The notes: generated by a model not told the origin, from the sequence alone. Counted from the stretch's first letter, positions 43,688 to 55,846 are shown. The stretch: 64,000 nucleotides of DNA from Rhodocollybia butyracea (GCA_015501585.1 JADNRY010000045.1:186001-250000), one strand, 5' to 3'. Numbers and translations: made by a program.

Positions 43688-45113
43688 TTAAAAATTTCCC
43701 TGTTCCTCCTTGACGGGATTGTTACTACTTCCTGCATGCTCCGGAACTAGTTTGGGTTTGAACTCGGGATTGTCAGTCCTAAGTCTTCGTCTCGTAGAGC
43801 GAATATGTGTACCCATAGTACATTTATTCCCGGTGTTGGGGTCCGTAATCGTCACCTCTTGGCTACCATCCGCATGATTCTTTATCACGGATTCCGTGAG
43901 AACGTCAAATGGCCTACCAATCAGCACTTCGAATGGTGCCCGCTGTTGCACATGCAGTTGCAGATAGATTGTAATTTCACCAATCTGGAAAGGAACATTT
44001 CTAGCAAGACCTGCGGTTTCCTCGAGACCTCCGTGTACATCCTGCAGACGAATCGTTACAGTAGGATCCCAGACCAAATTCAACTCTACAGCAGTCTGAC
44101 GATCTATTGCTACGATCTGACAGCCACTGTCGAGGATTGCCTCGGTTGTTCCATCCTGATGATTGATCTTCGTGTTAATACACCGGAGACTACTAGATCT
44201 TCCCGCGACAATTACCAAATTACGGCGCTCGTCACCCTCGGGTAAGTCTGCTTTAAAGGCTTCGACAGGGTCCCGTTGTACAATAGAACCGGCCTTCAAA
44301 CCATTATGGTTATGCTCGAGGACTTCGAAGATTTCTTCACTATCAAGCTTAATGCTATCCATGGAGATATAACTATCGAATTCGTTCCCGCGAGGAAGTT
44401 CCAGCTCCTCAGGTACTTCAGTGCCATCTTCGAGGAGAGTACTAACATAAGCATTCTTCCTCTTAGTAGGAGTTACCCTGACGTTCCTAGCTTTCCTTAA
44501 CATAATTTTCTGGAGAGGACGGCTCAGCGCTAATAGCTCCTCTGATGTCAGCGTTACTTCTGCATCGAACAACTTTCGAGCGACTTCTTCCTCGACTCCA
44601 GGTAAGTGAAATCCACTTCTAATATTAAATTTGGGTCCATTATCCTCGACAGACTTCTCCTTGACAGGATTGTCTTTATCTTGGGTTTCTAGACGTGGTT
44701 GATTGCGTGGAATGGGATGAACCGCATGTGGTTTCACCGCGTCGAATGGTCTATGAGTAACCTTAGTTATCTCGGGAATAGGAGCTTCTTCCCTTAATTC
44801 AGCCAGACTCCGAGCGAAACTCTTCGTCAGCTTCCTTATCAAGGATAATTCCAGTTCCATCTCGAGAGAACTCGTCATCGTCGCCGACAACAGCTTTCTC
44901 AACAAACTTCTTTTTCACGGGAATCACGACTTCCACTTGTTTATGTTTCTCTTTAATAGCAGGGCTTTTAGGTGGTGGCTTTTCAATTAGGGGTTCCCTA
45001 AGGGTACCTTTCGTTGGCGGGCCTACCTTCTTAACCAATTCCTTCGTAGATGTGGGCTTTTTCGAGTCTGCCTGCTTGCCTAGAGTATTTCCTCTAGTGA
45101 CTCTACCCTGCAT
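43688..45113 (-). CDS. Gypsy-2 retropepsin ORF (one frameshift)
   Basis: Starts with ATG at 45113, 12 bp after the gag stop. The first 90 residues are Lys/Pro-rich. A +1 shift near 44815 moves to the frame with the protease: EAILDSGCQIVAIDRQTAVE holds the DSG active site and PFEVLIGRPF the second conserved block. Ends at 43688 in GNF. It processes gag and pol. Confidence 0.75.
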
Positions 45114-45124
45114 CGCCGAAGCAA

Positions 45125-46630
45125 TTAGTTTCCCGACTCCTTGGATTCCCCGGAGCCGGCGATATAACGACCGTTCGTCTCATGTTCCTCCATTAGCTTT
45201 TTCATGGAAGCCAAAAACGAAGTGAGGTGAGGCTCTTGCTCCTCGGTATCCAAGTAGTCTTCTTCCTCGACAAAGAATGCATTGGTTCCACCCTTATCCC
45301 AGCCTTTAGATTTTGCAATCCTTGCAATCTTTTCTGGGCGAGATTCACTAGGGTCGTTCCTCGGCAACGGCGTACCATCGCGCAAAGTATACTTCTTCGA
45401 CCCGGGAGTAGTGTCAGGAACTAACCATCCTTTATCCTTGTAGGAATTAAAGAATTGGCACTCCGACATGCGATGTTCTAGTGACCCGCACATAAAACAA
45501 CCCTGCCCCCAATCCGGAATGGTCTTCGAGGTATTCTGCGGCGCAGTAACTTGCGTTGACGTGTATCCTGAGCGTTTGGATTCTATATTATCCTTCATTA
45601 AGCTCATCATCGAGGAGATAGCCTTTTGGTGACCATCCAAGACTAAATTAGTCTCTTTCCTGTTCAGAGCAATAGTATCTTTAATCGAGGCGATTCCCGC
45701 GAGAACTTCCGACACTTCTTCCTGCTTAGGTTCCACTTTCACGGGATCCGCGGGAGTGGTCTCTGGAAGATGAGGAGAGAATCTGAACGATAATGCACCT
45801 CGACTATAAGTTTCGGCAGAGTCAGGAACACCTTGAGATCCAGTTGGACGAGCTCCGTTACCATAATAGGTATCGAGGGTTCTGAAATCGGGACTCTCGG
45901 CTGCTTCCATGACTTCTGAAAGTAGATAAGGATCTTCACGGCGACGAGACAACAACTGAACATGTGTAACATTCTGTGACAAACGCGCGGAAATCGCTAA
46001 ATACAACCTTTCGCTCATGGGCACAAGATATGCCTTGACAGCTTCAGCGTTGGAAAGGATTGCCGGCGGTTTCATCAGCTTATCCACGAGATTCTTAAAC
46101 TCTCGGTTATACATCATGATCTTTTGATGTTTACCAATGTCCAGAGGTGTGAACTTCCCGGTTAAGATCTCGAGCTCTTGGCGTGAACCAAGCTCACTAT
46201 CTACCGATTCAGAGAAGATTGCTCGTAAATCTCTGAAGAACTGTTGCAAATTAGGAGTTTCGACGGAGGGTAGATACTTGTATGCTTCCCGAGTGGAATA
46301 AGTCATCCAGTCCAACGCCAACGCCACTTTCGCTGCTTCCTTGGTAATGTTTGCCGCGGCAATGAATCGAGTAGTATCCTCAATCCAACCATTCAACATA
46401 GACGGATCATCTTTATTAAATAGTGTCGCCGTTTTACTACGCTTAGGAAGGTACTTCGAGTTATATTCATCGAGCTCATCTTGTGTTAACTTAATTTTGT
46501 CTCCAAACAATTGCGCAACCGTAGCATTTGTTCCCGTGGGAGCTGCACCACCAGATCCGCCAGAACCACTCGAACCTCCAGCGTTTCCACTAGAGCCTCC
46601 AGCGTTCCGCTCGAACCCGGGTTGTTATTG
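45125..46630 (-). CDS. Gypsy-2 gag
   Basis: Open to 46510 and beyond (to a TAA near 46630). WIEDTTRFIAAANITKEA and FFRDLRAIFSES are capsid-like helices, and GCFMCGSLEHRMSEC is a CX2CX4HX4C zinc knuckle (residues about 340-355). No ATG lies in this frame; an ATG (MSTTTSNNNPG) is in the next frame just upstream, so a shift in the Gly/Ser linker is likely. Confidence 0.8.
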
Positions 46631-46639
46631 CTTGTAGTA

Positions 46640-47197
46640 GTACTCATTGTAAGATTGTTTAAAATAGAAGACGAGAGTTGGTTAACTGCTGTAGCTAACT
46701 GAGAGATTTCCTCGGGAATACGAGGAAGAGATGAAGATGAAGATGAAGGTTGACTAGTCAAGTTGTCTTGCACACGGGCTGGAGCACCCCTTGTACTTGA
46801 ACTGGCTTGAGTAGTATCAGTGGGATCTGCTTTCGCTTTCCCTTTTAAAGACTTCTTGGCAACGTGAGTTGTTTCGGAAGTCGCACGGACTATGCTTGGT
46901 TTAGATCCGCGTGAAGACGGAGTGCTAGATCCTGCTCGAGTGACAGAAAAAGGAGGTCGACGTTTGGGTTGACGCTACTATTATATCGTTCTCGAGGTTT
47001 AGGTACTCTTTTACTGCGTCTTAATTCAGATGTTCCCGGATCAGGAAGTTTGCCTACTCCAAAAGAGTTGACTCTGAATCAGGTGTATTATCCGAGGGAT
47101 CACTAATCTTGTGGACTAGCGAACGAAGGACAAAGAAGATGAACTCTACTAACCCAAGGACTAGGTTTGTAGTAAAATCCGATAAAATTAGATTCCA
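46640..47197 (-). other. Gypsy-2 leader
   Basis: Between the primer-binding site and gag. Ser-rich frame 46773-46486 overlaps the gag start. No other feature is seen. Confidence 0.5.
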
Positions 47198-47216
47198 CCC
47201 CTTGCGGTGGGCTCCA
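47198..47216 (-). other. Gypsy-2 primer-binding site
   Basis: On the element strand TGGAGCCCACCGCAAGGGG begins two bases after the 5' LTR. TGG pairs with the CCA of a tRNA 3' end. The tRNA is not identified. Confidence 0.65.
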
Positions 47217-47218
47217 GA

Positions 47219-49488
47219 TATTTGGGTATTTACGTGTAGGTATGCGAAAGGTGCTATAAAACAACCTAACAAAAACACTACCGCACCTAACCAGACTATC
47301 AATATGTAAGGGAGCGAGGGCGGGTTGTCAGAGATTCCCCGGGGAAAGTCTTGTAATATCGGATGTACGCGCGCGACTGCTCCAGGTTCAAGACTGTAGC
47401 GCTAATGTGGGTAACTAAGCTTGGACAACTCTTAGAACTGAGTTGAGGGAAGCCCAGCTGGGTGTACATATGTACGAGGGAACGTCGGGATGTCCGAATC
47501 AATATAACCAAACCAAAACCAATGATGCGTATGTGTCCAAAACCAAATAATCAAAACCAAAACCAATACAACGAAACTAAGATTCTCCTAGGCAAACTCT
47601 GGCTCTAGCTAGAATAGTAATCTCGAGGTTTGTCAACAACCCTAGGCAAACTCTGGCACTAGCTGCTGTGACACCGTAAAGTCCTCGACCAAACGCTGGG
47701 CCAAGCTACAATATTGTGAGTGAACTTAATCACTAGGAACTCGTACCACAATCTTAGTGGCTCACCTAACTTCACAGGGAAGTTGACTAAGGAACCCTCA
47801 CTCTGGAGCCGAATAATTCCTTACTAGAAACCGTCCCCTCTAAGGAAGCAACTAGATTTAAGGTTGATCTGGAGTTCGAGGGAACTCACACGCTCAAGAC
47901 TCGATCAGATTCTCAAGTGGGCCAAAGGAAGTTTGTGAAATTCTATTACAGGCCAAATTCCGCCGAGCAAGTAATATGACAGTAAATCAAACTCCTTGAA
48001 GAAACTATCAGTCACTCCCGGTAAAGTGTCAAGACTGGCTAACAACTCCGTGAAGCAACTAACACTTCTCCGCGGGAACACGTAGAGAGGTGACCAGCTA
48101 CTTACTAGGTGAAGAAACTAACAACCAACTCATAGTTAAGTAGAGAAGCGTCACGCTACTAGTCCTGAGGACATTCTACGGAGCTCACTTCCTAACATAC
48201 AAATCGAGGGAAAGATCCTCTAAGGTGAAGGAACACAACCAATCTCGTACAGGGGAGGTGGCAAGTAACTTCGTGAAGTTTATTACTTTCTAAAGATAAC
48301 CAAGTCAGGAGGCGTCACGCTACTAGTCCCGAGGGGACGTTCTACGGAGCACTGGTCTTAGCAGTCAAGTCGAGGGCAAGGAACTTTGAGGTGAAGGAAC
48401 ACAACCAATCTTGTACAGGGGAGGTGGCAAGTAACTTGTCTTATTGAATAAATATATCTGGCTTATATACTGAGTAGAGAGAGTTTAATACAAAAAATAG
48501 ATGAAACAGATACAGAGAGAGACGGAAAGAGAGTGGAACAGAGGAATCTGGCTCGGAAAGGAAACTCCAGCCTATATATGGTACACACAATAAAGAAATA
48601 GTCCATTCTTGGGTATATATCAGAGGTAAAATATGATTTCGTGAGGATTAACATAGTTTTAGAGTGTTTTGATCCGAGCGAGGTTTCTCCGATTACTCCA
48701 CAATTCTCTGGGGTCAGGAGTACCTTTACGCTTCATGATCACTCGCCGCCCAGTTTCCCTTGGGTGAGTTTCATTCTATTCCTCGGATAGTTCTGTCCAT
48801 CCTGAGTGTGATTAACATTCTCTCGAGAAGGCCTGTTATCTAGCTTTCCAACGACACCACTTATGATAAGCTTGAGCAACTGCGCTGAGTATGTACAAGT
48901 GATTCCCGATAGTCGGCTTTAACGGATAAGACCTTCCGTGTATGATTTCTAAGATCAAATGTTTCGATTTGCCAAGGCTATCCCGGCGCGTAGCTTTCCG
49001 TAGGACCACTAAGCATGTTTCTACCGTCCTCACGGTTGCGACCGGTGCCGTGAATAGATCTCTACGGTTTCCTCGGGATCGTTCTGGTCCATTGTTACGG
49101 ACTGTAAAGTCCACATCTTAACATAGCTTGTTGGGGGTCTTAGTGCAAGGGATGCCTTCCCTCATAATTCCTTCCCTCGAGTAACGCATTGGCTTAGTAC
49201 TTATCCCGCTTTGAGATGTCCTGTAGTTTAGAGAGTATGCACTCTTGGGTATAACTAGATTGACGATCTAGCGTTACATCTCCGGGCAGCCCAGGTATCC
49301 TTGCTAGCTTGGCTCTAGGCTACGCTTGTGGGCGTACCTTCACGGCTTGCTGAGTATTATTGTTAAGTTCTTTGCCTTGGCAACAGCTATCACGCTCGGG
49401 CTCCGTATAACTCTTTTATTGCATTGTTTAACACGTACAAAGTGTCAAAATGTATGGTTACACACCTTAGGCCAATTTTAGGCCTAAT
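47219..49488 (-). repeat. Gypsy-2 5' LTR
   Basis: Direct copy of 36116-38387. It differs by single-base changes such as CTCGAG/CTTGAG near 48870 and one missing C near 48018. Confidence 0.9.
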
Positions 49489-49607
49489 ACCAAAGATATT
49501 TGGAAATCAACAGTCAGGGCAGCATGCGCGTTTCTCATGGAGCACAATGGGTCACAAGCAGAGAACACCTATTTAGCACACCAAAATGCCCGTTCCTTAG
49601 AAGAAAC
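49489..49607 (+). pseudogene. NB-ARC/TPR receptor relic, part 3
   Basis: Plus-strand frame TKDIWKSTVRAACAFLMEHN then AHQNARSLEE, without stop, between Gypsy-2 and Copia. It links FPD (36115) with TNLQGILLETT (56755). It ends with the left target copy GAAAC (49603-49607). Confidence 0.8.
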
Positions 49608-49879
49608 TATTGAAACTATTGAAATAAGAGAGAGTTCTAGGTACATAGTCAGTAATAAGTACAAGAAATAAAGGATGTGAGTACTAACCCCAGCAACAGT
49701 GGTAGAACGACGCTGAGGTGTCAATATGTATGTACAGAACTAAAAGAATGTGTCATGTGTGACATATGTAAAGGTCAATATAAAAAACCAGGAAGCTTCC
49801 TGGTTTTTGCGCTTGTGTTACGGCATGAATCCATGAACGTATAGATGACATAACAAGATAAGATCATTGACTTTTAACA
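49608..49879 (-). repeat. Copia 3' LTR
   Basis: Runs from TATTGAAACTATTGAAATAA to TTTTAACA. On the element strand it starts TGTTAAAA and is preceded by the purine tract GAGTGGGAG (49880-49888). Includes a hairpin AACCAGGAAGCTTCCTGGTT. Confidence 0.85.
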
Positions 49880-49904
49880 CTCCCACTCAGGCATGGCTTC
49901 ATAC

Positions 49905-50528
49905 CTAGCATGCGCACAAATGCCAAGTGCTTCTCACCAGATAATCCCTTTGTAAATCCATCAGCAGCTTGTTGAGCAGTTGGAACATAGTCCAGATCAA
50001 TCTGGCCATCAGAGATTGCAAAACAAATAAAGTGGTGACAAAGTTAAATGTGCTTCGTACGGGGATGATCAGCAGGGTTCTTGGAAAGAGCAATAGATGA
50101 CATATTATCACCCAACAAGTGAGTAGGCTTGGTTTGCTGAAAACCTAGCTGTTCAAGGAGTTGATGAAGCCAAATAGCTTCCTGTGCTGTATGAGTAAGA
50201 GCCATGTACTCGAAGAGAGTGCTGGGGAGGTTTAAAGTTTGCTGCTCCAACTAATAGCAGCTCCGCACATGAGGAAAACATATCCACTAGTAGATCGTTG
50301 AGTCTCTACATCACCAGCGCAATCCGAATCAGAGTATCCAAAGATAAGAGAGATGAGTTCATCTATGATTGTGCCATCATACTCAATAACCCAGTCTTTG
50401 GTACCACCCAAGTAGCGAAGACAGTGCAGAGCTTCATTTAAATGAATCTCACCTGGATTTGAGCAGTAGCGACTCAAAATACCTACTGCAAAGGCAATTT
50501 TCAGGCGTGAAGCAAGCATGGCATACAT
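49905..50528 (-). pseudogene. Copia RNase H
   Basis: Three overlapping frames: FGYSDSDCAGDVETQRSTSG, then EYMALTHTAQEAIWLHQLL and NPADHPRTKHI. These are the Copia RNase H blocks; the DHPRTKHID-like end is typical. Two shifts. Confidence 0.8.
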
Positions 50529-52432
50529 GAGAGTACCAATGAGAGCCTAGTATAGCGTGAGTCTGTCAGCCATAGCCTCTTTCTTGGCATCTGTGGATGG
50601 GGAATCAGCTTTAGAAAGCTTAACTCCAGATGATAAGGGGGTGCAATGGGTGATGCCATCATCACAGTGGAAACATTTGAGTGATTCCTCAATGTATTGG
50701 TCTGAGAGAGCCAAAGGACATGCTTTTCTTGGTCATAGTCAATGGCAATGCCAAGCAACTGTGAGATAACACCAAGGTCCTTGATCTTAAAGCATTGGCC
50801 AATCCAGTGCTTGATCTCCTGCATGAATTTGAGATCATCACATAAAATCCCAATATCATCAACGTAAACAGCAATAAAGCAGATGGACTTGCCACATTGG
50901 AGGACATAAATGCAGTAGTCAGCATGGATACAACTCAAGCCAAGTTTCTCAAGCTCTGCATCAAGAAGTTTGTTCCAGACATGGGAGGCCTGCTTGAGGC
51001 CATAGATAGAGCAGCGGAGACAAACAATTTTACCAGAATGTTCACTAATGCCATTCAGGAGGCACATATAGAGCTCCTCTTCCAACTCACCATTGAGAAA
51101 TGCAGTATCAACATCAAGATGGTGGAAGTGAAGGCCTAGACACATGGCAAGGGCGCAAAGGACACAAATGGAGGTAAGTTTGACCACAGGGGAAAATACC
51201 TCGTCAAAGTCTAAACCAGGCATCTGGGAGAAACCTCGAGCAACTAAGCATGCCTTGTACCGCTCAATGGTCCCATCAGGGAGGTGCTTAATCTTAAAGA
51301 CAAGCTTGGAGCTAATAGCATGGCAACCTTTAGGTAAATTGTCAATAAACTCAAAAGTTCCCATATCAATGAGAGACTTGAGCTCTTTGTCTACAGCTTT
51401 CAGCCAAGAGGCGGAGTCAGGACCACGGAGTGCTTCCTGCAGAGTGTGGGGCTCTGAGGCTCCCTGAGCATGGACAGTGGCCACAAAGGCCATGGCGACA
51501 CCTTCTGCAACATCTGGTCTATCGCCTGGTGCAGCTTCTGGAGGATCTGGCGCAATGTCAGGTTCTTCATGGAAGTGGGCAGGTAGGCAACAAGCACGTA
51601 GACCATCTACTTCTGGAACAGGCCCAAGAAGTTCAAGTTCTGTACGACGACGGCGAGCAGGTGGAGCCGGTGGAGGGTCACTGGGAGGAGGAAGATCAGG
51701 GGAGTATGGGCAAGAGTCACCGATGTTATCCTCAGAATCAACCTCAGAAGATGGAGCAGGAGGATGCAGAACCGCTGGAGTCACAGGGGGAGAGTTATCT
51801 TCCCACGCATCTCCCACTTGAGAAAAGCAAGGTAGGCCATCTCCAGGCACCTCACCATTGTAAAGGACCTGCGAAAGATCTGGAATGGGTAAAGGTGGGC
51901 CAGGAGGGTGAGGACATTCATCAAAAATGATGTCTCGTGAAACAAAGGTTTTTCGCTTCTTTGGATCCCACAGAAGGTAACCCTTGGTGTGCTCTTTGTA
52001 ACCAAGAAAGATGCACTTACGAGTTTTAAAGTCAAGCTTTGTACGCTTCGATTTGGGGATGTGAGCATAGGCTCGACAGCCAAAAGGTTTGAGTTTCTTG
52101 AGTGAAGGCTTTACGCCAGACCAAGCTTTGTGTGGAGTAGAATTAGGAAGCCGTGAGGTAGGTGAGCGGTTAATGAGATAGATGGCAATAATGACAGTGA
52201 AGACCCAAAACCCAGCAGTAAATTTAGCATCCTGCATCATGCATCTTGCACGCTCAATGATAGTGTGGTTGAGGCATTCAGCAACGCCATTCTGCTGTGG
52301 GGTGTGAGGGACTGTGGTCTCATGGATAATACCAAGGTTACAGAGATAATCCTTGAACTGATCAGAGGTATATTCTCCACTGTTATCTGTACAAAGAACC
52401 TTGAGCTTAAGCCCAGTCTCAAGCTCTACCAT
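50501..52432 (-). pseudogene. Copia integrase end and reverse transcriptase
   Basis: Begins with the rest of integrase (VLCTDNSGEYTSDQF with the second Asp, NGVAECLNHTI with the Glu), then a Pro-rich linker (51640-51940) and the RVT_2 domain: LVFKIKHLPDGTIERYKACL, FDEVFSPVVK, LDVDTAFLNGELEEELYM, IYGLKQA and catalytic AVYVDDIGIL. 643 aa open, but the first part of integrase is in the pre-stop frame. Confidence 0.85.
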
Positions 52433-52453
52433 AGCCTTCCACTCGCGGAAGCA

Positions 52454-53486
52454 TCAGTATGCCTCCAATTTGTGATGGAGGAAATAAACCCAGCAGTGGT
52501 GGGTGTTATCATCTATGAAGGTGATGAAATACCTATAGCCACCATTGATAGAGTTGGGTAATGGACCGCAAACATCAGAGTGAACTAAATCTAGTTTCTG
52601 ACAGGCCCTTTTATTGGATGATGGGAATGGAAATACATGCTGTTTACCGGCTGTACACGACTTGCAGAATTCTATTCGACCTCCCACTTCATCAATGCCC
52701 ATTACCATGCCTTTTGCAATCAGACGTTTTATGTTGTCTTGACCAAGATGACCTACGCAGCGGTGAGCATGATTAATGTCAATATAGCGGGATGTGGTAG
52801 CGAGATTTGCGTACTCTTGGGATTTCAGTGGACAGGCGTGAAGAAGGTAAAGACCTCCTTTGGTCTTGCAACCAGATGCAACGCACTGGCCAGAGCTTCG
52901 AGCTTTGACAAAGCACTCCTCTCCATCAAAGAGAATGGTATGTTTGCACTTGTCAGTGAGCTGAGAGACAGAAATCAGAGTGGCGGCAAGATCCTGGACG
53001 TGTAGCGTATTGGGTAGAAAACCAGTGATGATTCCATCCGGCGTATCCATGAGGTACTGAAGAGTACCCTTACCAACAGTGTAAATGGTAGACGCGTCTC
53101 CAAGATGAATGGGGACGGGTTTGTCGAGTTTGGTGTATGAACTGTCTTCAAACCAGTCACAACGTGGACTTAGGTGGTGAGAGCACCCAGAGTCAATGTA
53201 ACTCTTGTCGTTGCTTGCCTTGGCAAGGAAGGTGGCAACATCAGTGGAGATAAAGACATGGACAGAATCAGAACTTGAATGACAGACGGAGGGAAATTCT
53301 GAGTAGGTGGAAGCAACTTTTGCACTGACCTCCTCATCCAATGAGCTATCGCTATCAGAGTGTTGGGCGGCAGCGGCAGTAGGCTTCCTACTAGATCTCC
53401 CACTGCTTCTAGGAGTGGACGCTATTACTCTAGTATTAGCTCCACTATTGCAATGATGCAATTGTATGAACCTGTACTGTTTATTT
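52454..53486 (-). pseudogene. Copia protease, gag-pre-integrase and integrase start
   Basis: SYIDSGCSHHLSPRCDWF is the DSG protease site. HRCVGHLGQDNIKRL and CKSCTAGKQHVFPF form the HHCC zinc finger, and LDLVHSDVCGPLP holds the first catalytic Asp. It ends at TGA 52454-52456, after which the same frame continues (CFREWKAMVELE), so this is a nonsense mutation. Confidence 0.85.
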
Positions 53487-53640
53487 GTGCGAGGTCTCAT
53501 TGAGTTGTCAAAGGTGATCCTCCTTTGAATTGTAACTGACTAGCTTTGTGCTAGGACAAGTCTTATTCCACCAGTTATGAGCAATAAATAGTTCTGTTTC
53601 TAGATTTTACTTCCTAGAAACCAAGAAGGGCCAAATGCCA

Positions 53641-53735
53641 ATTCCAACAATGGGACCAAACATCCAAACAATGGGACCAAGCGTCCAAACAATAGGCCAA
53701 GTGCCTTTCAACAATGGGACCAAATTTCCAAATAC
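53641..53735. repeat. Short tandem repeat (CAATGGGACCAA)
   Basis: Three to four copies of a 21-27-bp unit with CAATGGGACCAA and CCAAA, non-coding, within the 1.7-kb insertion. Confidence 0.7.
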
Positions 53736-53981
53736 TGAGTCAACAATATGACTCAGTGTCATACCTCTCACAATAGAGAAGCAGGCAACAACTTTAGTTT
53801 TTCTAGATTTAGATCCACTGATGTAACTGAGCAGAGAGAACTGTAAACTAGATTCAGCTTTCACTAAAGTCTAGAGTGTTCTTCAGAGCAACACACAACG
53901 AGGATACCAAGTCCATGAGGAACCAACCTCTAGTAATACAACCCCAACAATGCTAAGTAGGATTCCCACATGCATTGAGGA

Positions 53982-54487
53982 CACTACGGCGCGTTCTATA
54001 AACGGTGCGCGAAAAAGTCAGCGACATATACAACGACAAATTTTGAGCAAAAATTGATAAATGTCCTAAGAAAAAGTATAGATTTATCATGCAGTAAAGT
54101 AAATGACATTTATGATTATTATTCTGAACAATTGCGTGTGAAATTCTTCTCCTATATTGGGCGTAAAAGGCTTTGAAAATCAATTTCTTTGTCACACGCC
54201 ATTCATATTGTTTTTCGCACGAAAAACACAAGCGGGAGGCGGTGGCATTTTATTTTGCGCGCGAAAAACAATATGAGTGGCGCGGGCGACAAAGAAATTA
54301 AATTTCAAGGCCTTTTACACCCGATATAGGAGACAAATTTCTTGAAATAATAAGCTTAAATGACATTTACTTTACTGTGCAATAAATCAATACTTTTTCA
54401 GCGGAAGTTGATTAATGTTTGCTTAAAGATTGTCATTGTATATCTCAATGACTTTTTCGTGCGCCGTTTATAGAACGCGCCGTAGTG
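53982..54487. mobile_element. CACTA-type foldback MITE (506 bp)
   Basis: Ends CACTACGGCGCGTTCTATAA and its complement, perfect over more than 20 bp; first bases CACTA. Target duplication GGA (53979-53981 and 54488-54490), 3 bp as in CACTA/EnSpm elements. The arms pair along nearly the full length (for example TTTCTTTGTC..CGC at 54180 with GCG..GACAAAGAAA at 54280). No transposase. Confidence 0.85.
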
Positions 54488-55172
54488 GGAGTAGAGTGAG
54501 GAGAGAGACAGATGTAAGTCCAACTCAAACCTGTGGAATGCACATCAGATTGTGCCCCCTTTTATACTATTTTAGATGTGATTATTAATGGATGATGTTT
54601 ACAGTAAGCAAGAGAGATTGAGATGAGTAATGAAAGTAGCCTTAGTAAGTATGTACAGCATATATGAGTAATCATGTTTGTTGATTTATAATGAGCTTTG
54701 GAGAGTATCAGTCATCATTTCAAGTATGATCAGTAAGCCTTTCAGATTTGTATGATTCAGCAGACTTAATGCTGACTGAAGTCATATGTATAAGCCAATC
54801 ATTTATGTCCATGAACATTATCTAGCAAATAGCCAAGTATGTCTCTATTGAACTAGCACCTCCACTTGTGAACTTTGGGTGTGTGAATGAGGTTCCCTTG
54901 AGTATGCATCAAGTAAGTCTAGCCTCATATTGAGTGATCACCAGCATTTTCTAGGTTATGCACTTGCATAGGACTTAGGTTAGAGTACAAAGTGTGGCAA
55001 ATACTTATACCATCCACAATGCACTCAGTGGGTACAATAGACTTCCTATCAGCTTTGGCTGACAGTGTGGGACTCACTATAGCCCTTGGTATCCAATGTA
55101 CAATACAGATAAGCTTGGAATAGCAATATCTAGCTTATACAGGTCCAGCTAGTAAACCAGCGTATCAACACA

Positions 55173-55584
55173 GTGCGGTGGGATGCTTCCTTATCTCGCT
55201 TCTTGTGGTTACAGTCTTCGACAAGGTGAGGACCTTTGTGACAGTAGGAACAGAGCGGACCTTTCTTGGGTTTCTTCTTTGGTTTAGATTTCCCTCTAAC
55301 AGTGGCAGTGTTAGCCGCCTCGGAAGAATCATCACTGGAAGTGAGATGTCGATACTCCGCAATGAGGTGGGAGGTGACAAAAGAAGAGGTGAGCTTGTTT
55401 GTTTCAGTAACGGCAGCAAGAGTGACAATGGTAAACGTCTCCCAAGTGTTAGGAGAGTCATCAACAGTACGAGGAAGAGAAGTGAGCATAAGTTCCGCAA
55501 GGAACTGGTCTCCAAAAGCATCAGTGTCAGAGAGCTTCTTGTTCTTGAGAGCATAGAAGTTAACATGATCCTGCATGTTATCAC
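55173..55584 (-). pseudogene. Copia gag, C-terminal part with zinc knuckle
   Basis: MQDHVNFYALKNKKLSDTDA, then FLAELMLTSLPRTVDD and CSYCHKGPHLVEDC (CX2CX4HX4C), matching UBN2-type gag. It is joined to the N-terminal part after removing the solo LTR. Confidence 0.8.
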
Positions 55585-55846
55585 TGTCAGAGAGAGTTAA
55601 TCTACTACAAGTCAGTAAAGAGTACTATAGGTAAATAGGAAATATCGCACCTCGATTGTAAAGAAAACAATCAAGGGCAGTATATGACTTGAGCCCCCTT
55701 ATAAGGGGCATATGTAAGCTAAGCGGAAGAGAAATGGTAAACCAAGAACCAAATGATAAACTAAGATGCGGATTTGAGTATGGTAATGTCAAAGCTAGCG
55801 TATGCTGGACAAATGAGTGTGAGATGGTACTGTAGTATCTTCAACA
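55585..55846. mobile_element. Solo LTR (262 bp) inside Copia gag
   Basis: Starts TGTCAGAGAGAG and ends CTTCAACA on the plus strand (TGTTGAAG..TGACA on the other), flanked by an exact 5-bp duplication ATCAC (55580-55584 and 55847-55851). Removal restores gag (EHGD then NMQDHVNF). A palindromic CCCCTTATAAGGGG near 55700 looks like a TATA element. No matching full-length element is in the window. Confidence 0.9.

Larger units (their letters stand above)
36116..49488 (-). mobile_element. Gypsy-2: nearly full-length Gypsy LTR retroelement
   Basis: 13.4 kb with two LTRs of 2272 and 2270 bp (36116-38387 and 47219-49488) that differ at roughly ten sites, so insertion is recent. On the minus strand: 5' LTR, primer-binding site, gag, retropepsin, RT, RNase H, integrase, acidic ORF, polypurine tract, 3' LTR. 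This is Ty3/Gypsy order. The host gene continues across it (FPD on the left, KDIWKSTVRAAC on the right). The expected 5-bp duplication is only imperfectly seen (CCCGA and ACCAA). Confidence 0.9.
53492..55172. mobile_element. 1.7-kb insertion inside Copia (LTR-like), with exact 5-bp duplication
   Basis: Copia gag reads ASHRT up to 55177 and resumes with RTNKQYRF at 53491. The five bases GTGCG are duplicated exactly (53487-53491 and 55173-55177). The insert has no coding capacity. It starts TGTGTTGATACG and ends ATGAGACCT on the Copia strand, so it lacks the usual CA end. It includes a CACTA-type MITE and a short repeat at 53641-53735. A solo LTR is the best guess; a truncated element is also possible. 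Confidence 0.7.

Noticed and set aside
36111..49493. Clear target duplication of Gypsy-2
   Set aside because: The flanks CCCGA and ACCAA agree at three of five bases only; left as imperfect, not claimed.
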